Source: a virus. From it: a stretch of 64,000 nucleotides of DNA. Within the stretch, counting starts at the first letter, position 1. Each line of letters opens with the position of its first letter. The stretch spans positions 1 to 64,000 of the IMG/VR virus record IMGVR_UViG_3300013126_004149; one strand, written 5' to 3'. The notes beneath the pieces are model-generated. The model worked only from the letters and a program-made list of their open reading frames with translations. It did not search any database and was not told the origin of the DNA. A program made the translations under genes and the position numbers. Below, piece by piece: positions 43,563 to 50,952 of this stretch.

Positions 43563-43868
43563 ATGAAAAAAATTAAATGGTTTTTTAAAGAGTTATTACT
43601 TATTTATTCTAATAAGCCTTCTTTTTTCTCTAAGAAAAGAATAGAATCTGGTATATCATATTTAATTGCCCAAATTGGTATGATATTCTTTTTATGTGCT
43701 AAATATGATACTTTAACTATGGGTGAATTTATTTTATGGGCTGGTGCTGAGTTTGCAGTAGCTGGATATATTATAAATAAAATTCAAAAAGAAAAGAGTT
43801 TAGAAGAAGTTACTGGTGATTTAGAAGAATCGGTAGATGATGAATCTAGTGAAGAAGAATTAAAATAA
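43563..43868 (+). CDS. small membrane protein, possible holin
   Basis: 101 aa. A basic, aromatic N-terminus (MKKIKWFFKELLL) is followed by two hydrophobic segments (about residues 33-47, ISYLIAQIGMIFFL, and 55-72, GEFILWAGAEFAVAGYI) and a charged acidic C-terminus (SVDDESSEEELK). This is the topology of class II holins and of several other small phage membrane proteins. No endolysin gene is adjacent, so the holin idea is weak. Own AT motif upstream and a strong terminator downstream make it a one-gene unit. Confidence 0.55.
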   Translation: MKKIKWFFKELLLIYSNKPSFFSKKRIESGISYLIAQIGMIFFLCAKYDTLTMGEFILWAGAEFAVAGYIINKIQKEKSLEEVTGDLEESVDDESSEEELK

Positions 43869-43896
43869 AAAACCACTCAATGAGTGGTTTTTTTTA
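43865..43896. terminator. bidirectional terminator, ACCACTC stem
   Basis: AAAAAACCACTCA (43867-43879) and TGAGTGGTTTTTT (43881-43893), almost a perfect palindrome. Between the membrane protein and the converging gene at 43897. Confidence 0.85.
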
Positions 43897-44649
43897 TTAT
43901 AATTTAGTTCTAAATCTATTTCTATAACTTTTAGATTCATTTCTAACTCCAGTCTCTTCAACATCAACTACTACACCACTTCTTGCCTCAGCTTCTGGAT
44001 CTTGACCAGTTTGAGTTTCAAATTTAGGAGTTTCATCTTCATCTGGTAAATTTTGATCAGCTGGTAATTCTTCAGTTTCTGTTTCAATTGTGTCTTCTGG
44101 GTTAAAATCTAAAGACTCTCTTTTTGCTTGAACTTGAGCTTGTGCTCTTTGAGCTTGAGCTTGAATTCTTCTTTCTTGTTTAGCTTGAGCTTCTGATTGA
44201 GCCTCTGGGTTATTTAAATATTCAATTACATCTTCTGCTGAAGAAGTTGGAACTAATTTAGTACCTTCTTTTTTAATTTTTCTAACACCATCAACTTCAA
44301 ATTCACCTGTTTCTGAAGGTAAAGTAATTTCATGTCCTTGGTATTTAAGAATATTGTTCATTAATTCAGATCCTTCTAAAGTATCATGTAAATATTCTAA
44401 GTTATCTTCAACACCTTCTTCAGAAACTTCTAAAGTATCATTTGAGTTATCCTCAGCTTCAGCATTTGGATCTGGGTTAACTGATGGAGTTGGAATAGTA
44501 TATCTCTCTCTTCTCTTATCAGGAGTTTCTGTTGGAGTTTCTGTTGGAGTTTCTGTTGGAGCGGTCTCTGGTTTAACAGGAGCTTCGGTTTCTTGATTTT
44601 CATTGATTTTTATAAAATCATTATATCTTTTTAATAAATTTTTTCTCAT
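43897..44649 (-). CDS. disordered acidic protein with leader-like N-terminus, 250 aa
   Basis: N-terminus MRKNLLKRYNDFIKINENQE fits the leader-like peptide (F..F/I-x-x-NE). It continues with TETP repeats coded by a 12-bp tandem repeat (ggagtttctgtt on the + strand, about 44523-44560), a Pro/Asn/Glu-rich region, a short folded part (YQGHEITLPSETGEFEVDGV) and Gln/Ala repeats (QAQAQRAQAQVQ). The end SYRNRFRTKL is basic. Such a disordered, acidic sequence with repeats fits a scaffold or internal head protein. No enzyme motif. Confidence 0.6.
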   Translation of the reverse strand: MRKNLLKRYNDFIKINENQETEAPVKPETAPTETPTETPTETPDKRRERYTIPTPSVNPDPNAEAEDNSNDTLEVSEEGVEDNLEYLHDTLEGSELMNNILKYQGHEITLPSETGEFEVDGVRKIKKEGTKLVPTSSAEDVIEYLNNPEAQSEAQAKQERRIQAQAQRAQAQVQAKRESLDFNPEDTIETETEELPADQNLPDEDETPKFETQTGQDPEAEARSGVVVDVEETGVRNESKSYRNRFRTKL

Positions 44650-44683
44650 TTTTTAATTTATTTTTTTTTTATATATTAAATTT

Positions 44684-45160
44684 TTAATCCCTATTTTGAT
44701 CTATTTCACCTATAACATAATCTAAAAAATTATCCAATTCATATTCATATCCTCTACATAATGTGAATATGTCTTCTTTTTTACCACTATCATTTAAATA
44801 GAATTCTGGCATAACGAATCCAGAGTTATCATGATAAAGTATATAACCATTTAGTAAATAGGTATTTTCAGTTTTTGGCTCTGTATAGTAGATATTCCCA
44901 TGGTATTTGATATATTCATCATCTATTTCTTTGTTTTGAAATTCAAACTTAAACATATCAGAATCATCATTAAAAACATTTTCGCTTTCAGATTTTATTA
45001 ATTCTTTATGTATTTCTTCTTCTGAACCTGTTTTATGAGCATCTAAAAAATCCTTTTCAAGTTGTGAAAGTGATTTAATACCATGTTTTGATATTTTATC
45101 AAGTAAATCATCAACTCGTTGTTGAGTTGAATATCCTTCATATCTCATTAGATGTTTCAT
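44684..45160 (-). CDS. hypothetical protein with leader and LDKI motif, 158 aa
   Basis: It begins MKHLMRYEGYSTQQRV (leader-like), followed at residues 18-38 by LLDKISKHGIKSLSQLEKDFL, the recurring LDKI..GI.SL..EK motif. The rest is acidic and ends LDYVIGEIDQNRD, without recognisable domain. It is the only protein carrying both recurrent motifs. Short AT motif TTTAATATATAGATT directly before the ATG. It heads a small group with the next two genes on -. Confidence 0.6.
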   Translation of the reverse strand: MKHLMRYEGYSTQQRVDDLLDKISKHGIKSLSQLEKDFLDAHKTGSEEEIHKELIKSESENVFNDDSDMFKFEFQNKEIDDEYIKYHGNIYYTEPKTENTYLLNGYILYHDNSGFVMPEFYLNDSGKKEDIFTLCRGYEYELDNFLDYVIGEIDQNRD

Positions 45161-45175
45161 AATCTATATATTAAA

Positions 45176-45544
45176 TTATATATTTACTTTTCCTTTAAAA
45201 TCTCGGTATAGGGGATCATAGTTGGATTTTAATATTATTTTTTCTTTTATAGATTTATATGTCTCCATAACATATCCATTTGTTAAATAAATAGCAACTG
45301 TATTTTTTTCTATTAAATCTGGATCAAATTTATCATCTATATCATATAGGATATTTTTTATTTTTTTATCTCTTCTATACTTAATAACTTCATCTTTCCA
45401 AGATTTAATAAAAAATATTAGAAATTCACCGGAATCATCATTGTGTTTTCTAATCATTTCAAAATCTATACCATCATAGAAATAAATATCATAATTCATA
45501 TGGTTTATTTTTTCAATCAAAGTCAAACTCATCGAATATATCAT
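45176..45544 (-). CDS. hypothetical protein, 122 aa
   Basis: Not recognised. Starts MIYSMSLTLIEKINHMNYDI; 32-nt overlap with the upstream 73-aa gene, so an internal Met (about residue 5 or 16) may be the true start. Soluble alpha/beta type with many charged residues (KYRRDKKIKNILYDIDDKF). Confidence 0.5.
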   Translation of the reverse strand: MIYSMSLTLIEKINHMNYDIYFYDGIDFEMIRKHNDDSGEFLIFFIKSWKDEVIKYRRDKKIKNILYDIDDKFDPDLIEKNTVAIYLTNGYVMETYKSIKEKIILKSNYDPLYRDFKGKVNI

Positions 45545-45734
45545 CTATTTTTTTATCTCTATTGCTTTTTATTTGCTCTCCTTCAAAAAGTCTATCTTCC
45601 ATTTTAATTTTAAAACTCTCAAAGCAATCTCTACTTATCTTCATAAGAGCATAAGCTCCTTTTGATATTTTACCATCGTTTAACTTCTCACCTAAATAAT
45701 TTAGATAAAGCGGATATAATTTTTCATTTTTCAT
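45513..45734 (-). CDS. small hypothetical protein, 73 aa
   Basis: Not recognised. Helical, with the acidic end NRDKKIDDIFDEFDFD, similar to tails of other small proteins here (RNKKIDNILNGK at 34.4 kb; RDAKIDEILDD within 61977-62654). Divergent from the nuclease gene at 45767; AT motifs in both directions share 45735-45766. Confidence 0.55.
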   Translation of the reverse strand: MKNEKLYPLYLNYLGEKLNDGKISKGAYALMKISRDCFESFKIKMEDRLFEGEQIKSNRDKKIDDIFDEFDFD

Positions 45735-45766
45735 ATTTTTATATATTAGGAGTTAATATATACATT

Positions 45767-46642
45767 ATGAAAATTTTTAATTATAAGCAGTTTAATGAAT
45801 CCGACTTATTTACTGGTAGTGGTATAGATTCATATGATTCCTCTATAAAAGGAGTAGCTAATAGAAAATATATTATAGATAAAATATCAGGTCTAAAATA
45901 TTTTTTAGTGGATGATCTCGAATTAAAAAGAGATATAATGAAATTATTAGAAGAGTTAGGAACTTCAGCTGATAGAAATGATGATTATCAATTAGGTCTT
46001 TCTATTTTATATAAAACTGGTAAATTTAAAGATATAAAATTTGAAAATGGTCGATATGAAACCGATAAGTTTAAAAACTTATTTCAAGTTAAAACCGAAA
46101 GCGGTGAATATGATCCTGTTAATAAATTAAATACTAATTATAGTGATTTAGCTGAATTAATATATGATATTTTAGAAAAAGAAGGTAAAATTGAATTTAT
46201 TGAAAATTTAGATGTGCAAAATCTAAAATCTTGGTTGTTAAATTTTATTAAAAATAACTCAATTATTGATTTAATAAAAAAATGGAAAATTAACCTCAGA
46301 AAATATATTTCAAATAATAGAAGAAATAGTGAGCTTGGTGAAGCTAATGAGAACTTTGTAAGTGAAAAATTATCTGAATTAGGATGTAAAGTTTTATATC
46401 AAGGTGGTGATGGTGACTTCGTTGATATGATATATGGTATTGATTTGATAGTTGAAAAAGAAGTATCAGGTGAGATGAAAATATTTCTAGTTCAAATTAA
46501 GTCATCTGAAAAAGATATTCAATATGCTCTTAATAAATTTCAATATAATAATATTGATTGGTTCGCTTGTCCAGTTTGGGTAGATAGAAAAAAAGTTGTA
46601 AAGATATTCTCACATAGGAATAGAGTGGGTAAAATAATATAA
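45767..46642 (+). CDS. putative PD-(D/E)XK nuclease with leader-like N-terminus
   Basis: 291 aa from ATG 45767, chosen over an upstream in-frame ATG because it gives the leader-like start MKIFNYKQFNESDLF and follows GTTAATATATACATT. Residues about 190-270 carry GEANENFVSEKLSELGCKV, YGIDLIVE and FLVQIKSSEKDIQ: an acidic Glu in a helix, Asp, then Q-x-K, the order of PD-(D/E)XK nucleases and Holliday-junction-resolvase-like domains. If the leader marks packaging, this would be a nuclease carried in the virion and injected. Restriction-like or repair roles are alternatives. Confidence 0.6.
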   Translation: MKIFNYKQFNESDLFTGSGIDSYDSSIKGVANRKYIIDKISGLKYFLVDDLELKRDIMKLLEELGTSADRNDDYQLGLSILYKTGKFKDIKFENGRYETDKFKNLFQVKTESGEYDPVNKLNTNYSDLAELIYDILEKEGKIEFIENLDVQNLKSWLLNFIKNNSIIDLIKKWKINLRKYISNNRRNSELGEANENFVSEKLSELGCKVLYQGGDGDFVDMIYGIDLIVEKEVSGEMKIFLVQIKSSEKDIQYALNKFQYNNIDWFACPVWVDRKKVVKIFSHRNRVGKII

Positions 46643-46672
46643 AAAAGAGGGTTATTTCTAACCCTCTTTTTT
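46641..46672. terminator. bidirectional terminator
   Basis: AAAAGAGGGTTA (46643-46654), loop TTTC, TAACCCTCTTTT (46659-46670), between the nuclease gene and the polymerase 3' end. Confidence 0.85.
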
Positions 46673-47879
46673 ATTTTCCAAATCCACTGAATATGTCCAT
46701 CACAATAGATAATCTCTCTGTTATCTCCGGCATTCCCAATGGTTCAATAATTGAGTTTATTGGGGATAAGATACTCTTAGCAAACTGGAGGTCATAATCA
46801 ATAAGAGGGGCGAACTCTATTGGATATGATCCCCTTATATAAGCAAAAATATCACCATTTGATTTATTCTTACAATAATAATATTTAATCTTTGTTCCAG
46901 ATTTAATCATTTCATACTTATCAGCATACTTTTTATTTGTATGTAAAAGATAATTATAAAGAGCTGCAGCCTTAACTGCAAAATGAGATCCACCCACAAA
47001 CTCAAGCGGTAATGTCTTATCATTAAGAACCTTATTCTCATAATTTGAACAAGATGATTGCATCGCTATATCATCAATATCAGCTAACTCAAACTCTTTT
47101 CTTAAATCTTTAACTAATTTAAGTAAATCTTTAATGTTAAATGTATCTGGATGTTCAAATAAATACCTAACAATTCCAACAATTTTCTCTCTAGCAAAAA
47201 GAGGAGTTGACGATCTAACTAATTCCACACCTTTAGGGAATAAATAGTTAAATCTATCAAATGGAATACCATCTTCATAAAGAATATGTTGAATATATTT
47301 CTTCTTAGCGATTGATATAATCGATTCAGATATCCTCTCTAACTCAAAATCCTCTTTATTCTCTACACCAAATCCAGCCGCATATTCCTCTAAACACTTT
47401 TTAAAATACCCACCATATCTAAAATGATCTATACCCTGTATATAATCTAACTCACTAGACCAATTCCATTGTATATCACATGTAAATACTCCAGAATCTA
47501 TTAATTTAATTAAATCCCAGTTTTTAACGAAATGACCATCTATTATTATCTCTTTATAATCCAACTTTAACAACTCCTTAAATTCATCTATGTTTTTTGC
47601 TATTCCTAAACATTTATCATTATCACAATTTATCTCATTATTTGTTAAAATAATAAAATTATTCTCTTTCCAGTCTAAATCATTAATTATTAAATCTCTC
47701 CAATTTGAATGATCCATGGCTGGTTTAAATGATACAAAAAGTGAATTATGAACTAATATATCATTAGCTATAAAAGTATGTGTCTCATCATCAACTTCCA
47801 CATCATATACATACTCATCATCAAAAAATCCAATTTGCTCACAAGACTCAATTTCCTCTATTATGTAATTTTTATTCAT
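46671..47879 (-). CDS. split-intein C-half + DNA polymerase C-terminal part
   Basis: 402 aa. Residues 1-45 are an intein C-half: DEYVYDVEVDDETHTFIAN (block F) and ILVHN at the splice point, with Ser46 as +1 residue. The extein SLFVSFKPA continues polymerase motif C right after the YADTDS of the N-piece. KKKYIQHILYEDG (about residues 205-217) and FAREKIVGIVRYLF belong to the palm-thumb region of gp43-like B-family polymerases. It ends DIFSGFGK, a plausible clamp-binding tail. It overlaps the nuclease gene by 8 nt. After protein trans-splicing the active site (DTDS) would be complete. Confidence 0.85.
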   Translation of the reverse strand: MNKNYIIEEIESCEQIGFFDDEYVYDVEVDDETHTFIANDILVHNSLFVSFKPAMDHSNWRDLIINDLDWKENNFIILTNNEINCDNDKCLGIAKNIDEFKELLKLDYKEIIIDGHFVKNWDLIKLIDSGVFTCDIQWNWSSELDYIQGIDHFRYGGYFKKCLEEYAAGFGVENKEDFELERISESIISIAKKKYIQHILYEDGIPFDRFNYLFPKGVELVRSSTPLFAREKIVGIVRYLFEHPDTFNIKDLLKLVKDLRKEFELADIDDIAMQSSCSNYENKVLNDKTLPLEFVGGSHFAVKAAALYNYLLHTNKKYADKYEMIKSGTKIKYYYCKNKSNGDIFAYIRGSYPIEFAPLIDYDLQFAKSILSPINSIIEPLGMPEITERLSIVMDIFSGFGK

Positions 47880-48981
47880 ATATTTCCTTTATTATTTTAT
47901 CAACCGTTATATCTATACCATCTCTATTTAAATCATCTTCCCAAATTATAATTAATTTTTTTAGTTTTGTTCTTAAAAAATCATTCTTAATTCTATCCTT
48001 TTCCCATATATCCTTTGCATTTAGACCACTTTCTAATGGAAATGGCATATCATCTGATTTATATTTTTTTGGATTAGCATGCCAAATATCTCCATTAAAC
48101 TCTATCCCTATATTTAATTCTCTTATGAAAAAATCTATTAGATAATATTTTTTATTTTCCTTATCATATGAGTACCACTCTTTATCCTTATAATAAATTC
48201 TATATGTTCCTTTATCTTGAATTCTAGATATCAATTCATCAAATAGTTTTATAGATAATTTTGAATAACCACTATTGAATAGTCTTTTTTTGCAAAAATC
48301 ATCATATATATTTTGACCGGCAAAATCGCCATGTTTTTCCATGAAATATTCAACAGTTGTTGTGTATTTTTGTCTATCGCAATAATCCATCCATTTTTTT
48401 AAACCCAATTCTTCTCCATGTCTATTTACTAAATTTTCAATAGTTACAGATCTTGATTTATTATATTCTTTAAATTCTTCTTTGGTCCAACCATATTTTT
48501 CTCTTTTATATTCAAATGTGTTTGTTAAAGCTTGTTTATCTCTATAAACTTTCCATTTTTTTGAACCTATTTCACTTCCCCATTTTTTAATTAGATTTTC
48601 TTCAGTTATAGCATACTTGTTTTTCATCCATATTAAAGCAGTTTCATGATCTATACCAAATGCGTATTCTGTAATATAATTCATCTGATTAAAAACCCTA
48701 GATTTATTCTTTTCAGAATACTCTGGATATTTTTCGGTTAAACAATCTTCACAAACATTTAAATAATAACACTTATCGACATTTTTAGAAGTTAAAAAAG
48801 ATTTACCCTTTGGTTGAATTTCTTTTGATTTAAAAGTAAATGTAGAATCATAATAATATATTATATCATTACAAATTCTACATTTTGGTTTATCTGAAAA
48901 ATATTGATTAAATATTTCTCTATAACTATCTTTACTTTTATTTTTATTAAAATATTCTATAAATTCTTTATTAGTTTTCAT
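47872..48981 (-). CDS. Vsr-like endonuclease inside the split polymerase intein
   Basis: 369 aa from ATG 48981 (a GTG lies 2 codons upstream). The N-terminal part has CRICNDI and VCEDC, a possible zinc site; the middle has repeats NLIKKWGSEIGSKKWKVY and NLVNRHGEELGLKKWMDY. Residues about 275-350 carry YYLIDFFIRELNIGIEFNG, IWHANP and LIIIWEDD, the EDxHD/Vsr-like nuclease fold, as in the gene at 5441. It lies exactly between the two intein halves, with its own promoter-like motif TTTTTATATATACTAA. This is the layout described for fractured genes, where the nuclease gene is free-standing between split-intein halves. Confidence 0.8.
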   Translation of the reverse strand: MKTNKEFIEYFNKNKSKDSYREIFNQYFSDKPKCRICNDIIYYYDSTFTFKSKEIQPKGKSFLTSKNVDKCYYLNVCEDCLTEKYPEYSEKNKSRVFNQMNYITEYAFGIDHETALIWMKNKYAITEENLIKKWGSEIGSKKWKVYRDKQALTNTFEYKREKYGWTKEEFKEYNKSRSVTIENLVNRHGEELGLKKWMDYCDRQKYTTTVEYFMEKHGDFAGQNIYDDFCKKRLFNSGYSKLSIKLFDELISRIQDKGTYRIYYKDKEWYSYDKENKKYYLIDFFIRELNIGIEFNGDIWHANPKKYKSDDMPFPLESGLNAKDIWEKDRIKNDFLRTKLKKLIIIWEDDLNRDGIDITVDKIIKEIYE

Positions 48982-49029
48982 ATACACAGATACTTTTATT
49001 AGTATATATAAAAACTAAAACTGTCCCTT

Positions 49030-49650
49030 TTAAAAAACTGATAGTATTTTATCTGTTTTTAAAACTTCCGAAGGTTTAACTTCAATTTTAACACCATCTC
49101 TAAATACTATCATTGAATGATCATTAGTTACTATAACTTCTTTACCTGACTTTGTTTTTAATCTCCATTTAGCTTTACTAACCTTATGTCTTATAATCCT
49201 TTTAACAGGTGCATAATATAAATTACCATCATCCGAATAGTTTAATATCCTATCAATAGTTAATACCGATTCGTGTCCTTTAAGTGTTTCTCCTGCGGAA
49301 CCATTTTTAATATTGTTATTATACCATTCTTCAATGGTTAATCTACCATTTTCGGTTTGTATAATTGATCCTGAAAAACAAGAATCCGTATCAGCATAGA
49401 TGCTCACAGGCTCAGTTTTATTAACTTGTGTTATGTTTTTGATGCACAAATTTTTATGTAATTCGTGATCTAAGTGCCATTGGTTATACCAATAGTCCTC
49501 ATTTACTTTATCCATTGTTTTAGTTAGGTCTCTTCCTTGGGCTGTTATTGTGCCGGCGACCCAATTATTAAATAGAATAAAGTATGGTGTTGCAAATGCT
49601 CCATAAGAGCCGTTAAGAACGCGGTTTTTCCTCCCCCCATGATTACTCAC
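49030..49650 (-). CDS. DNA polymerase middle part (motifs B-C) + split-intein N-half
   Basis: The frame opens at a GTG (49650), but polymerase similarity starts at VLNGSYGAFATPYF (motif B) and goes to IYADTDS (motif C, residues 84-90). Residue 91 starts an intein, CFSGSIIQT, with GKEVIVTNDHSMIVFRDG as block B, running to the stop (116 aa). Between the helical part of the fingers and this piece lies the 43-nt gap. Without the gap the sequence would read ALKLVLNGSYG, the exact K-x-x-x-N-x-x-Y-G motif B. Family: T4 gp43-like B polymerases, which copy the phage genome. Confidence 0.85.
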   Translation of the reverse strand: MSNHGGRKNRVLNGSYGAFATPYFILFNNWVAGTITAQGRDLTKTMDKVNEDYWYNQWHLDHELHKNLCIKNITQVNKTEPVSIYADTDSCFSGSIIQTENGRLTIEEWYNNNIKNGSAGETLKGHESVLTIDRILNYSDDGNLYYAPVKRIIRHKVSKAKWRLKTKSGKEVIVTNDHSMIVFRDGVKIEVKPSEVLKTDKILSVF

Positions 49651-49663
49651 AGGGGGAGTATCA
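49621..49663 (-). other. 43-nt gap between matched GTT codons in polymerase motif B
   Basis: On the - strand: AAG CTG GTT, then TGA opens a 43-nt segment, then GTT CTT AAC GGC resumes motif B. GTT stands both as last codon before and as first codon position of the resumed frame. The segment holds a 7-bp hairpin CTCCCCC/GGGGGAG (GC-rich in an AT-rich genome), and the perfect hairpin CAGCTT-TG-AAGCTG ends directly before the first GTT. The layout equals that of the T4 gene 60 bypass (matched codons, stop after take-off, hairpin in the gap). Confidence 0.8.
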
Positions 49664-49774
49664 AACCAGCTTCAAAGCTGTTTGGATGGCATTATAATAA
49701 TCTGCCTCCTTTTTCAGCTCCGAAGCTTTTATTCTTAATGACTCTATCTCTTTTAATTTTTCATCCTTAGTCAT
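49661..49774 (-). CDS. DNA polymerase fingers piece, 37 aa
   Basis: ATG at 49774 to TGA at 49661-49663. The product (MTKDEKLKEIESLRIKASEL, ending ADYYNAIQTALKLV) has the helical character of the fingers of B-family polymerases; Y-x-A-x-Q-x-A-x-K directly precedes motif B in this family. An in-frame stop lies 18 nt upstream of the ATG, so this is where the coding unit starts. No exonuclease/N-terminal half is present upstream; it must be elsewhere in the genome. Divided gp43 (43A/43B) is known in T4-like Aeromonas phages. Confidence 0.65.
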   Translation of the reverse strand: MTKDEKLKEIESLRIKASELKKEADYYNAIQTALKLV

Positions 49775-49821
49775 TTTAATTATAATTTTTTAAATTTTGT
49801 CCTAAATGGGACTTATGATAT

Positions 49822-49838
49822 TTTATATATAATATAAA
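49822..49838 (+). promoter_or_regulatory. promoter-like AT region between polymerase and endonuclease
   Basis: TTTTATATATAATATAA, in the 77-nt space between the divergent polymerase piece and the HNH gene starting at 49852. A second AT run, AGTATATAGTTTATATG, touches the ATG. Confidence 0.4.
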
Positions 49839-49851
49839 GTATATAGTTTAT

Positions 49852-50952
49852 ATGATTAAGGAAAGTAAAGTTTTGGTTAAAATAAATATTAGAAATAAGA
49901 GTCATTATTTAAATTTAGGGTATTTAATATCTAACGAAATAGAAGTGAAAGTTGATGACTTACCAAATGGTTCTAAAATTAAAATAACTGCTATTTGTGA
50001 ATTATGTGGATCTGAAAATTATATACCATATTCCAAATATTTAATTAATAAAAATAGAAAAGATAAAGGATATTACTCTTGTTTTAGTTGCAAAAATCAT
50101 ATTAAAGAAAAAACATGTATGGAAAAGTGGGGAGTTAAATCATATTCAATGACTGATGAATTTAAATTATCTGAAAGTTTTAAATGGAAAGGAATTAAAA
50201 AAGGATCTGAAAAGGGTAAAAAAACTATGATGAGTAAATATGGTGTTGATTCATATTTCAAAACTGATGAAATTCGTGAAATGAATAGAAAGTGGATGTC
50301 TTCTGATGAATTTAAACAAAAATCTAAAAATACTTTAATTAATAAATATGGTGTTGATTCTTATTCAAAAACAGATGATTTTAAATATAAATTAGAATTT
50401 AAAATGCATGAAACAGTAGAAAAAATTAAAAATACATTTAAAAATAAATATGGTGATGAATATTTATCAAAAACAGAATATTGGAAAGAGATTTTTAAAT
50501 CTAAAGTAGAAAGTACTATTGAAAAGTGTAAAGAAACTTGTTTGAAAAAATATGGTGTTGATAATGTTAGTAAGGTTGAATTTATTAAAGATAGGATAAA
50601 AAATATAAAAGAAGTAAGTGGTATTATAATACCTGATTCTGAAATTGATGCCTGGTCTATGTATAAAAGAAATGTTAGAAGAATAACAAATAATAACAAA
50701 AAGAAACTTTATGAAGATTGGACAGGATATGATTATTATGATGATGAATATATCAAAGGATATTTATCTAACACACATACTCATAGATTTTATCCAACAA
50801 TTGATCATAAAATATCTGTTTATTATGGATTTAAAAATTCAATAGATCCCAGTATAATAGGATCTATCGATAATCTATGTATAACTAAGAGATTTATAAA
50901 TTCGACTAAATCAAAATTAACAGAAAGTGAGTTTAATTATAAAGAATCTTGA
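49852..50952 (+). CDS. HNH-type homing endonuclease with repeats
   Basis: 366 aa. The N-terminal part has two Cys pairs (ICELCGS and SCFSCKN), then five repeats of the CLKKYGVDNVSK / MSKYGVDSYFKTDE type (about residues 90-250). The C-terminal ~90 residues (WTGYDYYDDEYIKGY, YPTIDHKISVYYGF, DNLCITKRFINSTKS) hold the HNH core. Homologous to the protein at 37284-38018, with more repeats. It stands at the 5' side of the divided polymerase gene, where it may have caused the split. Its end overlaps the converging membrane-protein gene by 16 nt. Confidence 0.75.
   Translation: MIKESKVLVKINIRNKSHYLNLGYLISNEIEVKVDDLPNGSKIKITAICELCGSENYIPYSKYLINKNRKDKGYYSCFSCKNHIKEKTCMEKWGVKSYSMTDEFKLSESFKWKGIKKGSEKGKKTMMSKYGVDSYFKTDEIREMNRKWMSSDEFKQKSKNTLINKYGVDSYSKTDDFKYKLEFKMHETVEKIKNTFKNKYGDEYLSKTEYWKEIFKSKVESTIEKCKETCLKKYGVDNVSKVEFIKDRIKNIKEVSGIIIPDSEIDAWSMYKRNVRRITNNNKKKLYEDWTGYDYYDDEYIKGYLSNTHTHRFYPTIDHKISVYYGFKNSIDPSIIGSIDNLCITKRFINSTKSKLTESEFNYKES

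Noticed and set aside
43563-43868. Confident holin call
   Set aside because: Topology fits, but there is no endolysin neighbour and no sequence signature.
44523-44560. Regulatory iteron or origin made of 12-bp repeats
   Set aside because: The repeats are in frame and encode TETP repeats of a disordered protein; no other origin features nearby.
49621-49663. Group I or II intron in the polymerase gene
   Set aside because: 43 nt is far too short for any self-splicing intron, and no intron core elements are visible.
49621-49663. Sequencing error explaining the polymerase frame change
   Set aside because: A single indel cannot create a 43-nt segment with a GC-rich hairpin flanked by identical codons; misassembly remains possible but the surrounding frames are otherwise clean.
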